Made by a program: the position numbers and the translations under genes
Assembly (NCBI RefSeq): GCF_000380145.1
Contig: NZ_KB904598.1
Location: forward strand, 67,035-131,034
Length of the DNA stretch: 64,000 nucleotides
Source of the DNA: Streptococcus thoraltensis DSM 12221
Lineage (GTDB): Bacteria > Bacillota > Bacilli > Lactobacillales > Streptococcaceae
Direction of reading: 5' to 3'
Shown here: positions 1-10,300 of the stretch, piece by piece
Layout of the letters: each line of letters opens with the position of its first letter
Position numbering within the stretch: the first letter of the stretch is position 1
The notes under the pieces: model-generated
The model's input: only the letters and a program-made list of their open reading frames with translations
Told to the model about the DNA's origin: nothing
The model's database searches: none

Positions 1-47
1 ATTATAGCCTGACATCAGCCATTTTTATCATCAATCACTGGCATGAC

Positions 48-83
48 AAAAAAGCAGATTGTTGGGGAACAATCTGCTTTTTT
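48..83. terminator. Bidirectional terminator after adcA
   Basis: A perfect stem AAAAAAGCAGATTGTT / AACAATCTGCTTTTTT closes on a GGGG loop and has a U tract when read in either direction. It lies 25 bases beyond the adcA stop and would terminate adcA on the minus strand and any rightward transcript on the plus strand. Confidence 0.85.
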
Positions 84-108
84 AAAGTTTTTCCAGAGAT
101 ACTTAACC

Positions 109-1677
109 TTAGTGTGCTAACATTGCTTGTGCTACTTCATGACCTGATAAGTCACTTGGGTAGTATGTTGGCCAATGCTCAAGCTCTTTAAGAAGAGCGT
201 CTTGGCTTTCTCCACCAAAGTAGATATGGAAATGTTCAGCTTTATTTGGGCGAATATCGTGGTCAGAGAATTGAACATATTTGAATTGTCCAGCATCCTT
301 GTCGTCTGTTTCAAACAGGAAACGAACGCCACGGTTACCTTTTTCGTAGTTCAATGTTTTACAACCAGCGTATTTGTAGGTGTACTTGTGTGACTTACCA
401 TTTTGAACAAATGACATCGTCATTTTCTTACCATCAATATTGATTTGTTCAACATCTGTTTTGTATCCAGTTGTGTAGTAGTCTTTGTATTCAGCTGCTG
501 ACATTTCTGGATTTTTCTTAGCCTTGTAATCAAAGACTTGGTCTAAAGTACCATCTTGAAGCAATGGGTAAACAGATTGCCATTTACCTGTCCAGTCTGA
601 TAATTTACGGTCTTTGATTTGACTATCTTTGAAGTAACCATTATAAACCGTTTTTTCAACGCCTTTTTCTGGTTCAATTTCTTTACCAGCTTTGTCCGTT
701 GTTTTTCGAAGCGCCTTAAGGTTTTTTTCCATAACGGTGATGTAGTTCTCACCTTTTTTCATTTGTTTAGTGGTTAAACCTTCAAGTGGGTTTAAGACAG
801 CTGTCTTAACACCTGCTTCGCTAGCCAGCGTTTTTGATACTTTTGATGAAGCATTTTCTTCAAAGTAAATGTAATTAATATCGTATTTTTTGACGTATTT
901 TGATAATTGTCCAAGACGTTTAGCTGATGGTTCTGCTTCAGCAGATACACCAGTGATTGGCACTTGGTTTAATCCATAGTCAAGGGCAAGGTAACCAAAG
1001 GCAGCGTGTTGTGTCACAAAGCTCTTTTGTTTAGCATTTTTCAAAGCTTCATCGTATTTCTTATCAAGATCTGATAATTTTTTATTGTAAGCTTCGGCAT
1101 TTTTCTTGAAAGCATCTGCTTTTTCTGGGAATTTTTTAGACAAATCATTAGCAATGTTAGTAACAAGAACTTGTGAACGTTCTGGTGACAACCATACGTG
1201 CGGATCAAATTCATGACTGTGACCTTCTTCATCATGGTCATGCTCATGTTTTTCACCGTGTTCATGATCGTGCTCTTCTTCCTCATGCTCGTCTTCGTGG
1301 TCATGTCCACCACCACCCATTAAAAGCATATCTCCAGTGGCTTTGATGAAGTTATCCCCTTTATTGTCAAGAGATTTCTTAACTTTTGGTACCCATGTTT
1401 CCATGTTATCATCATCATAAACAAAGGCGTCAGCCTTTTGCAGTCTGGCAATATCTTTCGTAGATGGTTCAAAGTCGTGTGCTTCTGTTCCTGCTTTAAT
1501 CAAAAGACTCACGTTACCTTCGTCACCAACAACTTGCTTGGTGAATTCATACATTGGATAAAAGGAAGCAATAACTTCAATATCCTTATTTGCTGCTTGG
1601 GCTGGTTGGCTCTGAGCAGCAAGGCCTAGTGAAAATAAACTAACAAAACCCATTGAGAGGATTGATTTCTTTTTCAT
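109..1677 (-). CDS. adcA: Zinc ABC transporter substrate-binding protein AdcA, ZinT-fused
   Basis: Extracellular zinc-binding protein of the AdcABC uptake system, 522 residues. Residues 1-29 form a signal peptide (KKK, hydrophobic core, PAQA cleavage region) with no Cys, so lipid anchoring is not evident. Residues 30-330 are the cluster A-I metal-binding fold with the ligand motifs AHDFEPS (near 67), DPHVWLSP (near 160) and TQHAAFGYL. A His/Asp/Glu-rich metal-collecting loop covers about 124-156. The C-terminal ~175 residues are a ZinT domain starting near YNGYFKD with the HFHIYFGG metal site. This two-domain form is usual for streptococcal AdcA. adcBC are not adjacent. AdcR-like boxes in the promoter point to zinc repression. 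The annotation is firm; the anchoring mode is inferred. Confidence 0.96.
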   Translation of the reverse strand: MKKKSILSMGFVSLFSLGLAAQSQPAQAANKDIEVIASFYPMYEFTKQVVGDEGNVSLLIKAGTEAHDFEPSTKDIARLQKADAFVYDDDNMETWVPKVKKSLDNKGDNFIKATGDMLLMGGGGHDHEDEHEEEEHDHEHGEKHEHDHDEEGHSHEFDPHVWLSPERSQVLVTNIANDLSKKFPEKADAFKKNAEAYNKKLSDLDKKYDEALKNAKQKSFVTQHAAFGYLALDYGLNQVPITGVSAEAEPSAKRLGQLSKYVKKYDINYIYFEENASSKVSKTLASEAGVKTAVLNPLEGLTTKQMKKGENYITVMEKNLKALRKTTDKAGKEIEPEKGVEKTVYNGYFKDSQIKDRKLSDWTGKWQSVYPLLQDGTLDQVFDYKAKKNPEMSAAEYKDYYTTGYKTDVEQINIDGKKMTMSFVQNGKSHKYTYKYAGCKTLNYEKGNRGVRFLFETDDKDAGQFKYVQFSDHDIRPNKAEHFHIYFGGESQDALLKELEHWPTYYPSDLSGHEVAQAMLAH

Positions 1678-1693
1678 TGTTTACTCCTTATTC

Positions 1694-1727
1694 TTAACTG
1701 GTTTAGTTTTTTTGTATTACCGGTTAA
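1694..1727 (-). promoter_or_regulatory. Two AdcR-like zinc-repressor boxes upstream of adcA
   Basis: TTAACTGGTTTA (1694-1705) and ATTACCGGTTAA (1716-1727) both match the streptococcal AdcR box TTAACNNGTTAA with one or two mismatches. They lie 17-50 bases upstream of the adcA start. Two sites in tandem would allow tight zinc-dependent repression. Binding is inferred from the motif and from its position before adcA. Confidence 0.7.
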
Positions 1728-1971
1728 GTATATCATTTCTATGCTAAATGTCAATCAAAACATTTGGCTGAAAATTTTTAAAGTGAAATCCCATAAAAAC
1801 TATTCAATCTTATAATAACTACCCCACTTACCTAACATCATTGAATTCCATAAAAAAGCTTTGCTTATAATGAATATCGAACTATCAAAAAATTTCGCTT
1901 ATCCTGCCTTCATAAACTATTTTAACGCCTTCAAGGTCTTATGTTCTTCACAAAAATGCGTTACAATTTAC

Positions 1972-1983
1972 GCAATCGGTTGC
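1972..1983. promoter_or_regulatory. LacI-family (MalR/CcpA-type) operator upstream of the amylase gene
   Basis: GCAATCGGTTGC is a near-perfect inverted repeat with a central CG, the shape recognised by LacI-family repressors. It sits about 60 bases upstream of the amylase start and has the same GCAA-CG-TTGC frame as the site before the pullulanase gene at 41453-41464. MalR is the most likely binder because both genes act on starch; CcpA is the alternative. Confidence 0.45.
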
Positions 1984-2041
1984 ATAAACTCAAAAAATAA
2001 GCTAAACTATTACCTATCATCATAAAGGAGAGGTAAATGTC

Positions 2042-3496
2042 ATGCCTAATCAAACCATAATGCAATATTTTGAATGGTACTTGCCTAACGACGGTAACCA
2101 CTGGAAGCGTCTCGCAAACGATGCTAAACATTTGGCTAGTAAGGGGATTAGTAAAGTTTGGATGCCCCCTGCTTTTAAAGCAACCAATGCCAATGATGTC
2201 GGTTATGGCATTTATGATCTTTTTGACTTGGGCGAATTTGATCAAAAAGGAACCGTGCGCACTAAATACGGTGATAAACATGACTATTTAGAAGCTATTA
2301 AGTGCCTTAAAGATAATGGCATTGAGCCTATTGCAGATATTGTTTTAAATCATAAAGCCGCTGCTGATCGAATTGAGAGTTTTGAAGTTATTGAAGTGGA
2401 TGCTAATGACCGCAATCGTTCCTTGTCAGAACCTTTTGTTATCAAGGGATGGACACACTTTAATTTTGAAGGTCGAAAGAAAACTTATAACGATTTTGAG
2501 TGGCACTGGTACCATTTTACAGGGACAGACTACGATGCCAAAACCAGAAAATCAGGGGTCTATTTAATCCAAGGCGATAATAAAGGTTGGGCTAATGAAA
2601 ACTTGGTGGATAGCGAAAATGGTAACTATGACTATTTGATGTATGCGGATTTGGATTTTAAACATCCAGAGGTTATCCAAAATCTCTACGATTGGGCTGA
2701 ATGGTTTATTGAAACAACAGGTATTCGAGGATTTCGACTAGATGCTATTAAGCACATCGACTCTTTTTTCATCGCGAATTTTATCCGAGATATTCGTGAA
2801 AAACAAGGGAAAGACTTTTATGTCTTTGGAGAATTTTGGAACCCTGATGAAACAGCCAATACTGATTACTTAGAGAGTGTCGGTTATCAATTTGACCTCG
2901 TTGATGTTCGTTTACATCAAAATTTCTACGACGCCAGTCACCATAAAGACTTTGATTTGCGACTAATTTTTGAAGGCACTTTGGTTAAAAATCATCCGAC
3001 AAAGGCTGTGACTTTTGTTGATAATCATGACACACAAAGAGGGCAGGCCCTAGAGTCAACTGTAAAAGAGTGGTTCAAACCAGCAGCCTACGCCTTGATT
3101 TTACTTAGAGAGGCTGGGCTTCCGTGTGTCTTTTACGGCGATTACTACGGTATCAAGGAAGGTTATCCTCAGCAAGCCTTTACAGAAGTCATTGACCTTT
3201 TGTTGCAACTTCGACAAGATTATGCATATGGCAAGCAAGTTGACTATTTCGATGACAGCGACTGCATTGGCTGGGTGAGACTGGGGGATGAAGAACATGC
3301 CAATCCATTGGCAGTACTCGTGACAAACGGTACTGAAAAAGAAAAAAGGATGTTTGTCGGACAAGGATGGGCAAATCACCACTTTTACAATGCCTTAAAC
3401 AGGCAGGAAGCGCCAATTACCATTGACGAGGAAGGTTGGGGGATTTTTACAGTAGCAGCTGAGTCCATTAGTGCTTGGATACCAGGTGAGGTCTAG
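2042..3496 (+). CDS. Cytoplasmic alpha-amylase (GH13)
   Basis: Endo-acting alpha-1,4-glucan hydrolase of 484 residues with no signal peptide, so it acts on imported maltodextrin inside the cell. The four GH13 regions are visible: DIVLNH (99-104), GFRLDAIKH with nucleophile D234, FGEFW with acid/base E264, and FVDNHD with D330. GTDYDAKT and the AWIPGEV end fit the GH13_5 liquefying-amylase group (Bacillus type, about 480 residues). The start at 2042 is preceded by AAAGGAGAGGTAAATGTC. It stands alone on the plus strand between adcA and a repeat-filled gap. A LacI-type operator upstream suggests maltodextrin or glucose control. Together with the cell-wall pullulanase encoded at 37-41 kb it would complete glycogen/starch breakdown. 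Confidence 0.93.
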   Translation: MPNQTIMQYFEWYLPNDGNHWKRLANDAKHLASKGISKVWMPPAFKATNANDVGYGIYDLFDLGEFDQKGTVRTKYGDKHDYLEAIKCLKDNGIEPIADIVLNHKAAADRIESFEVIEVDANDRNRSLSEPFVIKGWTHFNFEGRKKTYNDFEWHWYHFTGTDYDAKTRKSGVYLIQGDNKGWANENLVDSENGNYDYLMYADLDFKHPEVIQNLYDWAEWFIETTGIRGFRLDAIKHIDSFFIANFIRDIREKQGKDFYVFGEFWNPDETANTDYLESVGYQFDLVDVRLHQNFYDASHHKDFDLRLIFEGTLVKNHPTKAVTFVDNHDTQRGQALESTVKEWFKPAAYALILLREAGLPCVFYGDYYGIKEGYPQQAFTEVIDLLLQLRQDYAYGKQVDYFDDSDCIGWVRLGDEEHANPLAVLVTNGTEKEKRMFVGQGWANHHFYNALNRQEAPITIDEEGWGIFTVAAESISAWIPGEV

Positions 3497-3835
3497 TCAG
3501 TTTTTAATCAACTGTAAAAGACTTGCGACAAGCATATGGCGATAGCATTTCCGAAGAAGCCAACCTTTTCTACAAGTTTCTCGTTTGAAGAGGGCTTTCT
3601 TTGTAAAAAAATCAGACGCTATCATGTATAAGATTCGAAAAAGAGAATGAAACAAAAGTCGCTAAGTTAAGCACTTGAGTTGGGCTAGTTATCTCCATTC
3701 AGCTAAGTAAAATGATAAAAGCTGTTGTAGGAGAGTCAAAGCCCACTCAACTGGTGTATTTTAGGCTTAATAAAAATAAATATATCGTAGATACTATGAA
3801 ACCAACACTATCTTCTCATCAATCAAACGACTTAA

Positions 3836-4036
3836 AATAAGAAAAAAATAACTTCTACGTTTCCTATCACGGACCTATCCAATGCACTCTTCTACATCAA
3901 GGGCTTAATTTTAGCTATTGGCAATCCCCTTACTTTCGCGCTAAAAACTGTTAAGGATCAAGGCTTTAAGCTGCTTGATGAAGTGATTGAAAATCTGCAG
4001 AAAGTTTTTCAAAACTTGCATTGGTCGGACTTATAG
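3836..4036 (+). pseudogene. Start-less remnant of a small hydrophobic protein gene (copy 1)
   Basis: A 66-codon open stretch has no start codon. A stop (TAA) lies just upstream in frame at 3833-3835. It encodes ITDLSNALFYIK, then a hydrophobic stretch (GLILAIGNPLTFALKTV), then an amphipathic helix (LLDEVIENLQKVFQNL). A second degraded copy lies at 42874-43053 with clear DNA similarity. The stop codon TAG lies in the first bases of the adjoining repeat. The function is unknown. The rest of the 3497-4417 gap holds only repeats. Confidence 0.4.
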
Positions 4037-4120
4037 TCTTTTGAATTAATCTTGATACACCGTCACTTTCAACTTGCCCTACTCTAGTCATACTCAATGA
4101 AAATCAATCGCTCATAGAAG
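4032..4120. repeat. Truncated composite repeat (second-family left arm plus BOX-like start)
   Basis: The left arm TATAGTCTTTTGAATTAA...CACCGTCACTTTC (4032-4090) of the ~107-bp repeat is followed directly by the BOX-like start TACTCAATGAAAATC at 4091. The bases CA precede the junction. The right-hand parts of both elements are missing, so this is a deleted relic of a nested insertion. Confidence 0.7.
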
Positions 4121-4251
4121 TTGGACTAGAATCTATTATTCCGTCTTACAAGCGAAACAATCATTCAAAAGAAGCTGAGACAAAAAGGTTTTGATTTTTG
4201 AAATTCTTTATCATCCATTCTTCAAGTTGATACATTAGATATAAAAATCGG

Positions 4252-4318
4252 CTCTATAATTTCTGGCTCTATAATTTCTGTAGTGGGTAAATTCCCTTCG
4301 GAGATTATGGAGTCTTTT
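4252..4318. repeat. Small hairpin repeat (TCTATAATTTCTGTAGTGGGT family)
   Basis: GGCTCTATAATTTCTG occurs twice in tandem, followed by TAGTGGGTAA and a returning arm ATTATGGAGTC-TTTTT. Related copies lie at 26462-26519, 45829-45883 and 58333-58395. The palindrome followed by T residues suggests a mobile terminator-like hairpin. Confidence 0.6.
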
Positions 4319-4329
4319 TGAATGTAGAA

Positions 4330-4427
4330 AAAGAGTCTAAAAAGCGAACAAGACAGAATTCTGAGTGTCAGAAAACTAATTTTGTTCGCTTTTTAGATTT
4401 AGGGTTGGACTTTTGTCCTAGACTCTT
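4330..4427. repeat. Long double-arm hairpin repeat overlapping the whiA 3' end
   Basis: The inner stem TCTAAAAAGCGAACAAGA / TTTTGTTCGCTTTTTAGA lies inside outer arms AAGAGTCTA / TAGACTCTT. The same AAAAGCGAACAAGA hairpin recurs at 36841-36897, 43441-43502 and 53294-53350. The right outer arm forms the last whiA codons and its TAG stop. It can serve as the whiA terminator. Confidence 0.75.
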
Positions 4428-5347
4428 CTTTTGGATGATAACTCATCTGCAAATTTATTGATTTTTCTTAGTCGGTGGTTGACGCCACTCTTGGTTAAGG
4501 GAAAATCTAGGCTATCTGCAATTTGCTGCATGGAGAAATCTGGATTGGCGATACGCACTTGTGCAATTTGTTGTAGTTCGATCGGTAAAGCATCCAATCC
4601 GACCGTGTCCATGATTTTGATAATATTGTTAATGGTTTTCATGCTGGCACTAATCGTCTTAGCAATATTGGCTGTTTCAGCATTATTAGCACGATTGATG
4701 TCATTGCGAGCTTCACGATAGATTTTTACTTCTTCAAAAGTTTCCTTAGCAGATTCTGCACCGATTAAAAGAAGAAAATCCATGATGTCTTCCGCCTTTT
4801 GAAGATAAGTCACAACGCCATTTTTATGTTCAATGACCTTGGCTTCTAGGAGGAATTTCTGCATTAAACGCAACAAATCCTCTGCATGGTCTTGATAGAC
4901 GGAAAAAATTTCTAATTGGTAGCGACCTGATTCGGGATCTCGGATGGTTCCAGTTGCCAAAAAAGCGCCTCGTAGGTAAGAGCGTCCCATATCGTCATTT
5001 TCCATAATCATGGGATTGATACCTGTTTCAAAGCCGAAAAAGGAGTCTGCCAGCTGCAAATCAGCAAGAATGTCATTCACATTTTGTTCAACAAATACAT
5101 TATAAACTCGGTTCTTTCGAAGATTGGTTTTTTGATGGTATTTGATTTCAGGTGGAATGCCATAATAGGCTTCAAAGAGCGAATAAATATGGCGGGCAAT
5201 CTTAGCATTTTCACTGGTAATTGATAGGGTTAAGCCTTGGCCTGTTAAGCCAATACTGCCCGACATTTTGATAATAGCTGATAATTCTTCCTTACTTTTT
5301 GGGGATTCTGTCAGAATTTCTTCTTTTACATTTGTAGTAAAACTCAT
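4418..5347 (-). CDS. whiA: DNA-binding protein WhiA
   Basis: 309-residue WhiA, a Gram-positive protein tied to cell division and chromosome segregation (sporulation regulator in actinomycetes). The N-terminal half is the degenerate LAGLIDADG-like fold ([33 protein letters not shown]). The C-terminal ~90 residues are a helix-turn-helix ([30 protein letters not shown], split here only for description). The start overlaps the yvcK stop by 4 bases (ATGA). It is the last gene of the conserved rapZ-yvcK-whiA operon. The final residues KRRV and the stop lie in the outer arm of a hairpin repeat, so the natural C-terminus may have been altered slightly; the family is usually a few residues shorter. 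Confidence 0.96.
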   Translation of the reverse strand: MSFTTNVKEEILTESPKSKEELSAIIKMSGSIGLTGQGLTLSITSENAKIARHIYSLFEAYYGIPPEIKYHQKTNLRKNRVYNVFVEQNVNDILADLQLADSFFGFETGINPMIMENDDMGRSYLRGAFLATGTIRDPESGRYQLEIFSVYQDHAEDLLRLMQKFLLEAKVIEHKNGVVTYLQKAEDIMDFLLLIGAESAKETFEEVKIYREARNDINRANNAETANIAKTISASMKTINNIIKIMDTVGLDALPIELQQIAQVRIANPDFSMQQIADSLDFPLTKSGVNHRLRKINKFADELSSKRRV

Positions 5348-6321
5348 AGGTATCTAGTCCTCACTAAATCCATCAATTCTTCAACAACTAGCTCTCCCTG
5401 GTGGAAGGCTCCGCCATTCTCCAAACGTAAGAAATTAGACGAAATCACGCGTTTAGCATTGTCTTTAAGTCCTTTAAAGTCGTGTTCAACCTGAACCAAA
5501 TACTCGTCAAACTGGTTGTTTTCCATGTATTCTTGCGGAACAGGTTCGATATTTACCAAAACAGTGTCGATAACATCAATACCTAGATGACGGTTGAGAA
5601 CTGCTAAGTGATCAGCATCTGTAAAATGTTCCGTCTCTCCGTGTTGAGTCATGATGTTACAAACGTAGGCTACTTCTGCTTTTGTTTCAACCAAGGCTTG
5701 GCGAATTTCTGGAATAACGAGATTGGGTAAAATTGAGGTAAAAAGTGAACCTGGTCCCAGTACAATCATGTCACTTTCCATGATAGCTTCTACTACTTTG
5801 GGACTTGCCGTTGGAATGTCATCACTATAAGTGTTGGTTACATAGACATGGTCAATCAGACCATCATACTCTGAAATATGACTTTCGCCAATAACTTCAT
5901 GACCATCTTTAAAAACGGCATGGAGTGTCAGGGGTGTCACACTTGATGGGTAAATTTTACCAGTGGTGTGAAAGAACTGCGTCAATGCTTGCATGGCGTT
6001 GTAGGTCGATCCTTCCATTTCAGAAACTCCTGCAATAATCAGATTTCCTAGGGGATGACCTGCTAACACGCCATCGTTTTCATTAAAGCGATACTGGAAT
6101 AGTTCTTCATAGAACTTGGGCATGTCACTCATGGCGACTAAGACATTGCGTAAATCTCCTGGTGGGGTTAATTGCATCGCCGAACGTAGCTTACCAGAAG
6201 AGCCGCCATCATCAGCCACCGTTACCACTGCTGTAATGTCAACGTGCTGATGGCGTAAGGATTTGAGAATAACGGGAATACCAGTTCCCCCGCCGATGAC
6301 TGTTATTTTAGGTTTTCTCAT
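5344..6321 (-). CDS. yvcK: Gluconeogenesis factor YvcK / CofD-like protein
   Basis: 325 residues of the YvcK/CofD superfamily, which binds UDP-sugars and is needed for normal cell shape and growth on gluconeogenic carbon sources. It starts with the nucleotide-binding motif [11 protein letters not shown] (residues 6-16), followed by [11 protein letters not shown] (about 34-44) and [14 protein letters not shown] near 195-208, all diagnostic. It overlaps rapZ upstream and whiA downstream by 4 bases each, so the three genes are translationally coupled. No oddities were seen. Confidence 0.95.
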   Translation of the reverse strand: MRKPKITVIGGGTGIPVILKSLRHQHVDITAVVTVADDGGSSGKLRSAMQLTPPGDLRNVLVAMSDMPKFYEELFQYRFNENDGVLAGHPLGNLIIAGVSEMEGSTYNAMQALTQFFHTTGKIYPSSVTPLTLHAVFKDGHEVIGESHISEYDGLIDHVYVTNTYSDDIPTASPKVVEAIMESDMIVLGPGSLFTSILPNLVIPEIRQALVETKAEVAYVCNIMTQHGETEHFTDADHLAVLNRHLGIDVIDTVLVNIEPVPQEYMENNQFDEYLVQVEHDFKGLKDNAKRVISSNFLRLENGGAFHQGELVVEELMDLVRTRYL

Positions 6322-7208
6322 GAGCGGTTCACCGTTTCCTTACGTCGGTCTTTGTCGCGGTGGCTTTCATTGATAGACCAGTTATTTGAAAGGTCAGTGG
6401 CTAGACGATGAGCAAAGGCGACACTGCGATGCTGCCCTCCTGTGCATCCAACGGCAATGGTCAAGACAGATTTTCCTTCTCGTTGATAAGCTGGCAATAT
6501 AGGTTCAATGAGGCCTAGCAAACTTTTATAGAAGTCTTCTGATTCCTGATGACTCATGACATAGTCGTAAACTGGCTGTTCTAGTCCAGTTTGCTCTCTG
6601 AGTTCAACTTGATAATAAGGATTTGGCAAAAAACGCACGTCAAAAACCAAATCAGCATCTAGGGGAAGACCGTACTTGAAGCCGAAACTCATGATTTCAA
6701 CACGGAAACCTGGTTTTTCAGCATTTTTGGCAAACTGGTCTGAGATTTCTTTTCGCAGGTTGCGCGGTGTTAACTCTGTCGTATCAACCACATTTTGGCT
6801 AAGATTTTTTAAGGGGGCTAAGAGTTCACGTTCCAATGTAATCCCATCTAAAACACGACCATCGGCTGCTAAGGGATGGCTGCGGCGCGTTTCTTTATAC
6901 CGCGATACCAATTCCCCATCTGTTGCATCCAAAAAAAGAATTTTAAAATCAATAGCTTCGTTGCTCTCTAAATTGTCAAGAATGGTTGTGACTTCTTTGA
7001 AAAAGAGACGACTTCTCATATCGACCACAACAGCTACTCGACTGGTCCCTTCTGAGTGTTCTACCAACTCTAGAAACTTTGGCAAGAGGGCTGGCGGCAT
7101 ATTATCCATAGCGAAGTAACCCAAATCTTCAAAAGACTGGATAGCTACCGTCTTTCCGGCACCACTCATTCCCGTTACAATGACGAGATTGATTTTTTTT
7201 TCTGTCAT
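6318..7208 (-). CDS. rapZ: RNase adapter protein RapZ (P-loop nucleotidase YvcJ)
   Basis: 296-residue P-loop protein with Walker A GMSGAGKT at 13-20. The C-terminal domain carries [19 protein letters not shown] and [14 protein letters not shown], both hallmarks of RapZ/YvcJ. In E. coli RapZ guides RNase E to the GlmZ RNA; in Firmicutes the YvcJ nucleotidase affects competence and cell-wall precursor supply, with targets less clear. It is first in the rapZ-yvcK-whiA operon. The start has the upstream sequence GAAGAGGAGGAAAGCTATG, a strong ribosome binding site. Confidence 0.95.
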   Translation of the reverse strand: MTEKKINLVIVTGMSGAGKTVAIQSFEDLGYFAMDNMPPALLPKFLELVEHSEGTSRVAVVVDMRSRLFFKEVTTILDNLESNEAIDFKILFLDATDGELVSRYKETRRSHPLAADGRVLDGITLERELLAPLKNLSQNVVDTTELTPRNLRKEISDQFAKNAEKPGFRVEIMSFGFKYGLPLDADLVFDVRFLPNPYYQVELREQTGLEQPVYDYVMSHQESEDFYKSLLGLIEPILPAYQREGKSVLTIAVGCTGGQHRSVAFAHRLATDLSNNWSINESHRDKDRRKETVNRS

Positions 7209-7272
7209 AGCTTTCCTCCTCTTCGTTTCTATTATTATACCAGATTTTAGGTGTCTTTTTAGGAATTTCTAA

Positions 7273-7375
7273 TACTCAATGAAAATCAACAGCAGACTAG
7301 GCAGCGCCGATGCGGATAGGTTTGAAATGCATCAAATTAAGTCAACGAAGTCTGAATTGGTTTTTCGAAGAGTAC
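7273..7375 (+). repeat. BOX-like element, free-standing, flanked by AA/AA
   Basis: A 103-bp element begins TACTCAATGAAAATC and ends TTTTTCGAAGAGTAC. Complementary internal arms fold it into a hairpin. The flanks are AA (7271-7272) and AA (7376-7377), a 2-bp direct repeat as left by insertion. The ends resemble pneumococcal BOX (boxC-like start, boxA-like end). It lies between rapZ and rexA. Confidence 0.8.
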
Positions 7376-7395
7376 AACATCTGATTGACCTTCTG

Positions 7396-10300
7396 CTAGT
7401 TCTTTTGAGGTACTGAAATAAGCTCTAGATTATCTCCACCAAACAAGATTAAAATGGCTTCCACTTGGTCGATATTATAGGCTTGTTTGAGGGATTTTAC
7501 ATACAAGTACATCTGTTCCTGATAACGCTCAAGCATCTGTGAAGCATCTCTGTATTTGTCCGTCTTATAGTCAAAAAGAATGATGCGATCGTCAAACAAG
7601 AGATAGCCGTCAATAATCCCACGAATGACAAAGGCTTCCCCGCTAGCTAAATCGTCCGTTAAGATGGCAAAAGGCGCTTCACGGTGAAGTTTATCTTGGT
7701 GTTCCAAAATCTGCTGTCCGAGTTCTGTTTTGAAAAAGGCTTCTATTTTATTAAGCGGCAATCTCTCTACAAGCTCCGTCTGGTCAGTCATTTCAAGCAA
7801 GGTCTTCTTAATCGTCTCTTGACTAAGGTTCGCTTGCAAGTCCAAACGTTGCATTAAATCATGCAGGGCTGAGCCAACTTCTGCTGATGACAAGGCTTTT
7901 TTGTCTGAAAAATTTGGCAGTGTGAAGCTCACAGGAGCTTTTTCTTCTTGAACCTGACTAATTAGCGCTATATCAGCCTGCTCCTGTTCTATCAATTTAG
8001 CCTTTTTAAGCTGACTTGGGGTTCTTAAACTTGGTAGCTGAATTCCGGCTTGGTGCAGGTCATTGTATGTTTGAACTTGTTTTAAATTATCCAGAGCCTT
8101 AACAATGTCATCAGATTGTCGATTATTAGCTAAATCCATCACATCAAGCGAAGGAGGGACATCAAGGTTTTGAATATTTCCCGAAGAATAAACCAAATCA
8201 ATAGCTTGCGCAAAGGCATTTGGATAGGTGTCTGCTAAAGCTAATAACCAGGCTTGGAAAGAGCGTATCTTTTCTCGACGTCCCAATGGTAGAACTGCTT
8301 CTTTTGCATCATCCGTCTGTTTTTTTTCTTGTTCATGGGCAGTTCCGACCAGATAGAGCTTCTTGACCGCACGGGTCATGGCGACATAAAGCAAGCGCAT
8401 CCGTTCTGATAGACTTGCCATGAGGACTGCTTCTTTGTTGGTTTGAAAAGGCAAGGTTTCAAGGGTGACTTTGATGGGAAGGCTGGTGTTATGTCCCAAT
8501 CTCTCATCATCTGATAGATCTGCCTGATAGATAATCCCAACACCAGTTTTCTTCTGAGCAATTACCTTAGCATGTGACGCTTCCTTAAGGTTAAACTGCT
8601 GATCCATATTAAGGACAAAGACGTAGTCAAACTCCAAGCCCTTACTTTTATGAATGGTCATCAGGCGAACAGCATTTTTAGGGAGAGCGACAGCTACATC
8701 AGCCAAGTCATGGTCTTGTTCCAAAATGTGGTCAATCATGGTCACAAAGCGACTGAGACCTCGAAATCCTGACTGCTCGTATTGATGCGCCCTTAGGGCA
8801 AGACTATAGAGATTGGTCTGACGTTGCAAACCATTTGGCAGAGCACCAACGTAGTCCAAGTAAAAGCGATCATTGTAAATTTTCCAAATCAATTCGTGAA
8901 TCAAATGCGTCTTGGCAAACTGACGCCAAGAAATCAGATAGTCTAAAAACTGTGTGATTTTATGCGCCAATTGATCCGTGATTAGGTCAGGATGATGACC
9001 TTCTTTACGATTTGCTAAAAGAACCTTATCGTAAAAATTCATAAGTGTCTGTCTTTGATCCTGAACGGCAATGCGTGCTAAGTCATCCTCATCAAAAGAA
9101 AACATGGGGGATTTCATTAGGGAAACCAGAGCATAGTCATTTAAAGGATTGTTAATCGTCCGCAAGGTTTCTAGCATTATCATGACTTCGGTTGATTTGA
9201 GGTAATTCATGACCCCATCATCTGAAATTAAGGGAATCCCCGCTTCTGAAAAACGTTTCAAAATGGCGATATTCCGTGTACGAGAAGGTACTAATAAGGC
9301 AATGCTTGAGAAATCAAATGGCTCTTTAGTTTTCCCTTGCAAGCGTTTGATTTCATTAATAACCAAATCAACTTGCCCTTGGGGGAGTTCTTGACGGTCG
9401 TTAGCCTCGTCATCTTCTATATCATCTAAGCTCTCTTCCTGCCTGTCATCGTAGAGTAAAAAAGTCGTTTTATAGTCTGGGGTCGCCACCTGTTTTTCAG
9501 GATTTCCGGCGACTAATTCTTGGGATTTATCGTAGGCAATATCTCCTAATTCTTGGTCCATAAGATGGCTAAAGACTACGTTAACGCTGTCCACAACTTC
9601 CTTATGGCTGCGGAAATTCTCCTTCAAGACGATGAGTTTACCTGCTTGCGGATCACTTTTAAAGAGGTTGAATTTCTCAGTGAAAATAGTCGGGTCTGCC
9701 TGACGAAAACGATAGATGGACTGCTTGACATCTCCCACCATAAAGCGATTTTCTCCGTTTGAAAGCAAGTCCAGCAGACGCTCTTGAATAGGGCTGTTGT
9801 CCTGGTACTCATCGACCATGACTTCAGCGTAGTGATCTTGAAAACTTTGTCTTAGCTTTTCATTTTCTGTCAAAATGCGAATAGCCGCATGGGCAATATC
9901 TGAAAATTCCAAACGAGATTCGGTTATTTTCAACGCCAAATAGCGGTCGGAAAAATCGCTCAAAAAACTTTGTAAGGTTTTTAAAAGCGCAATAGCTTTG
10001 GGCTGCTCTTGATAAATCACTGCAATCATAGCATAGAGCTGGTGATACTCTGTCAATTTTGGAAAACGACTGTCCCACTCTTTCTTGGTGAACCAAGCAT
10101 CAAAATGGCAATGGAGTTCTTCTTCCATTAGGAAATAAGTCGATTCAAACTCATCTTCTTTGACTTTCCTAATCTGATCTGACATGGCAGATAGAGTCTC
10201 ATCAATCTGGTAGAATAGGTTATCAAATTGTCCTTTCATGATGTCCAAGTCACTTGCTCTGACATCATCTATGGTCAAATCAGAGAAGCGGTAATGGTTA

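Noticed and set aside
6676-7119. 147-codon plus-strand frame opposite rapZ
   Set aside because: Antisense shadow of a conserved gene, basic and low-complexity, without a ribosome site.
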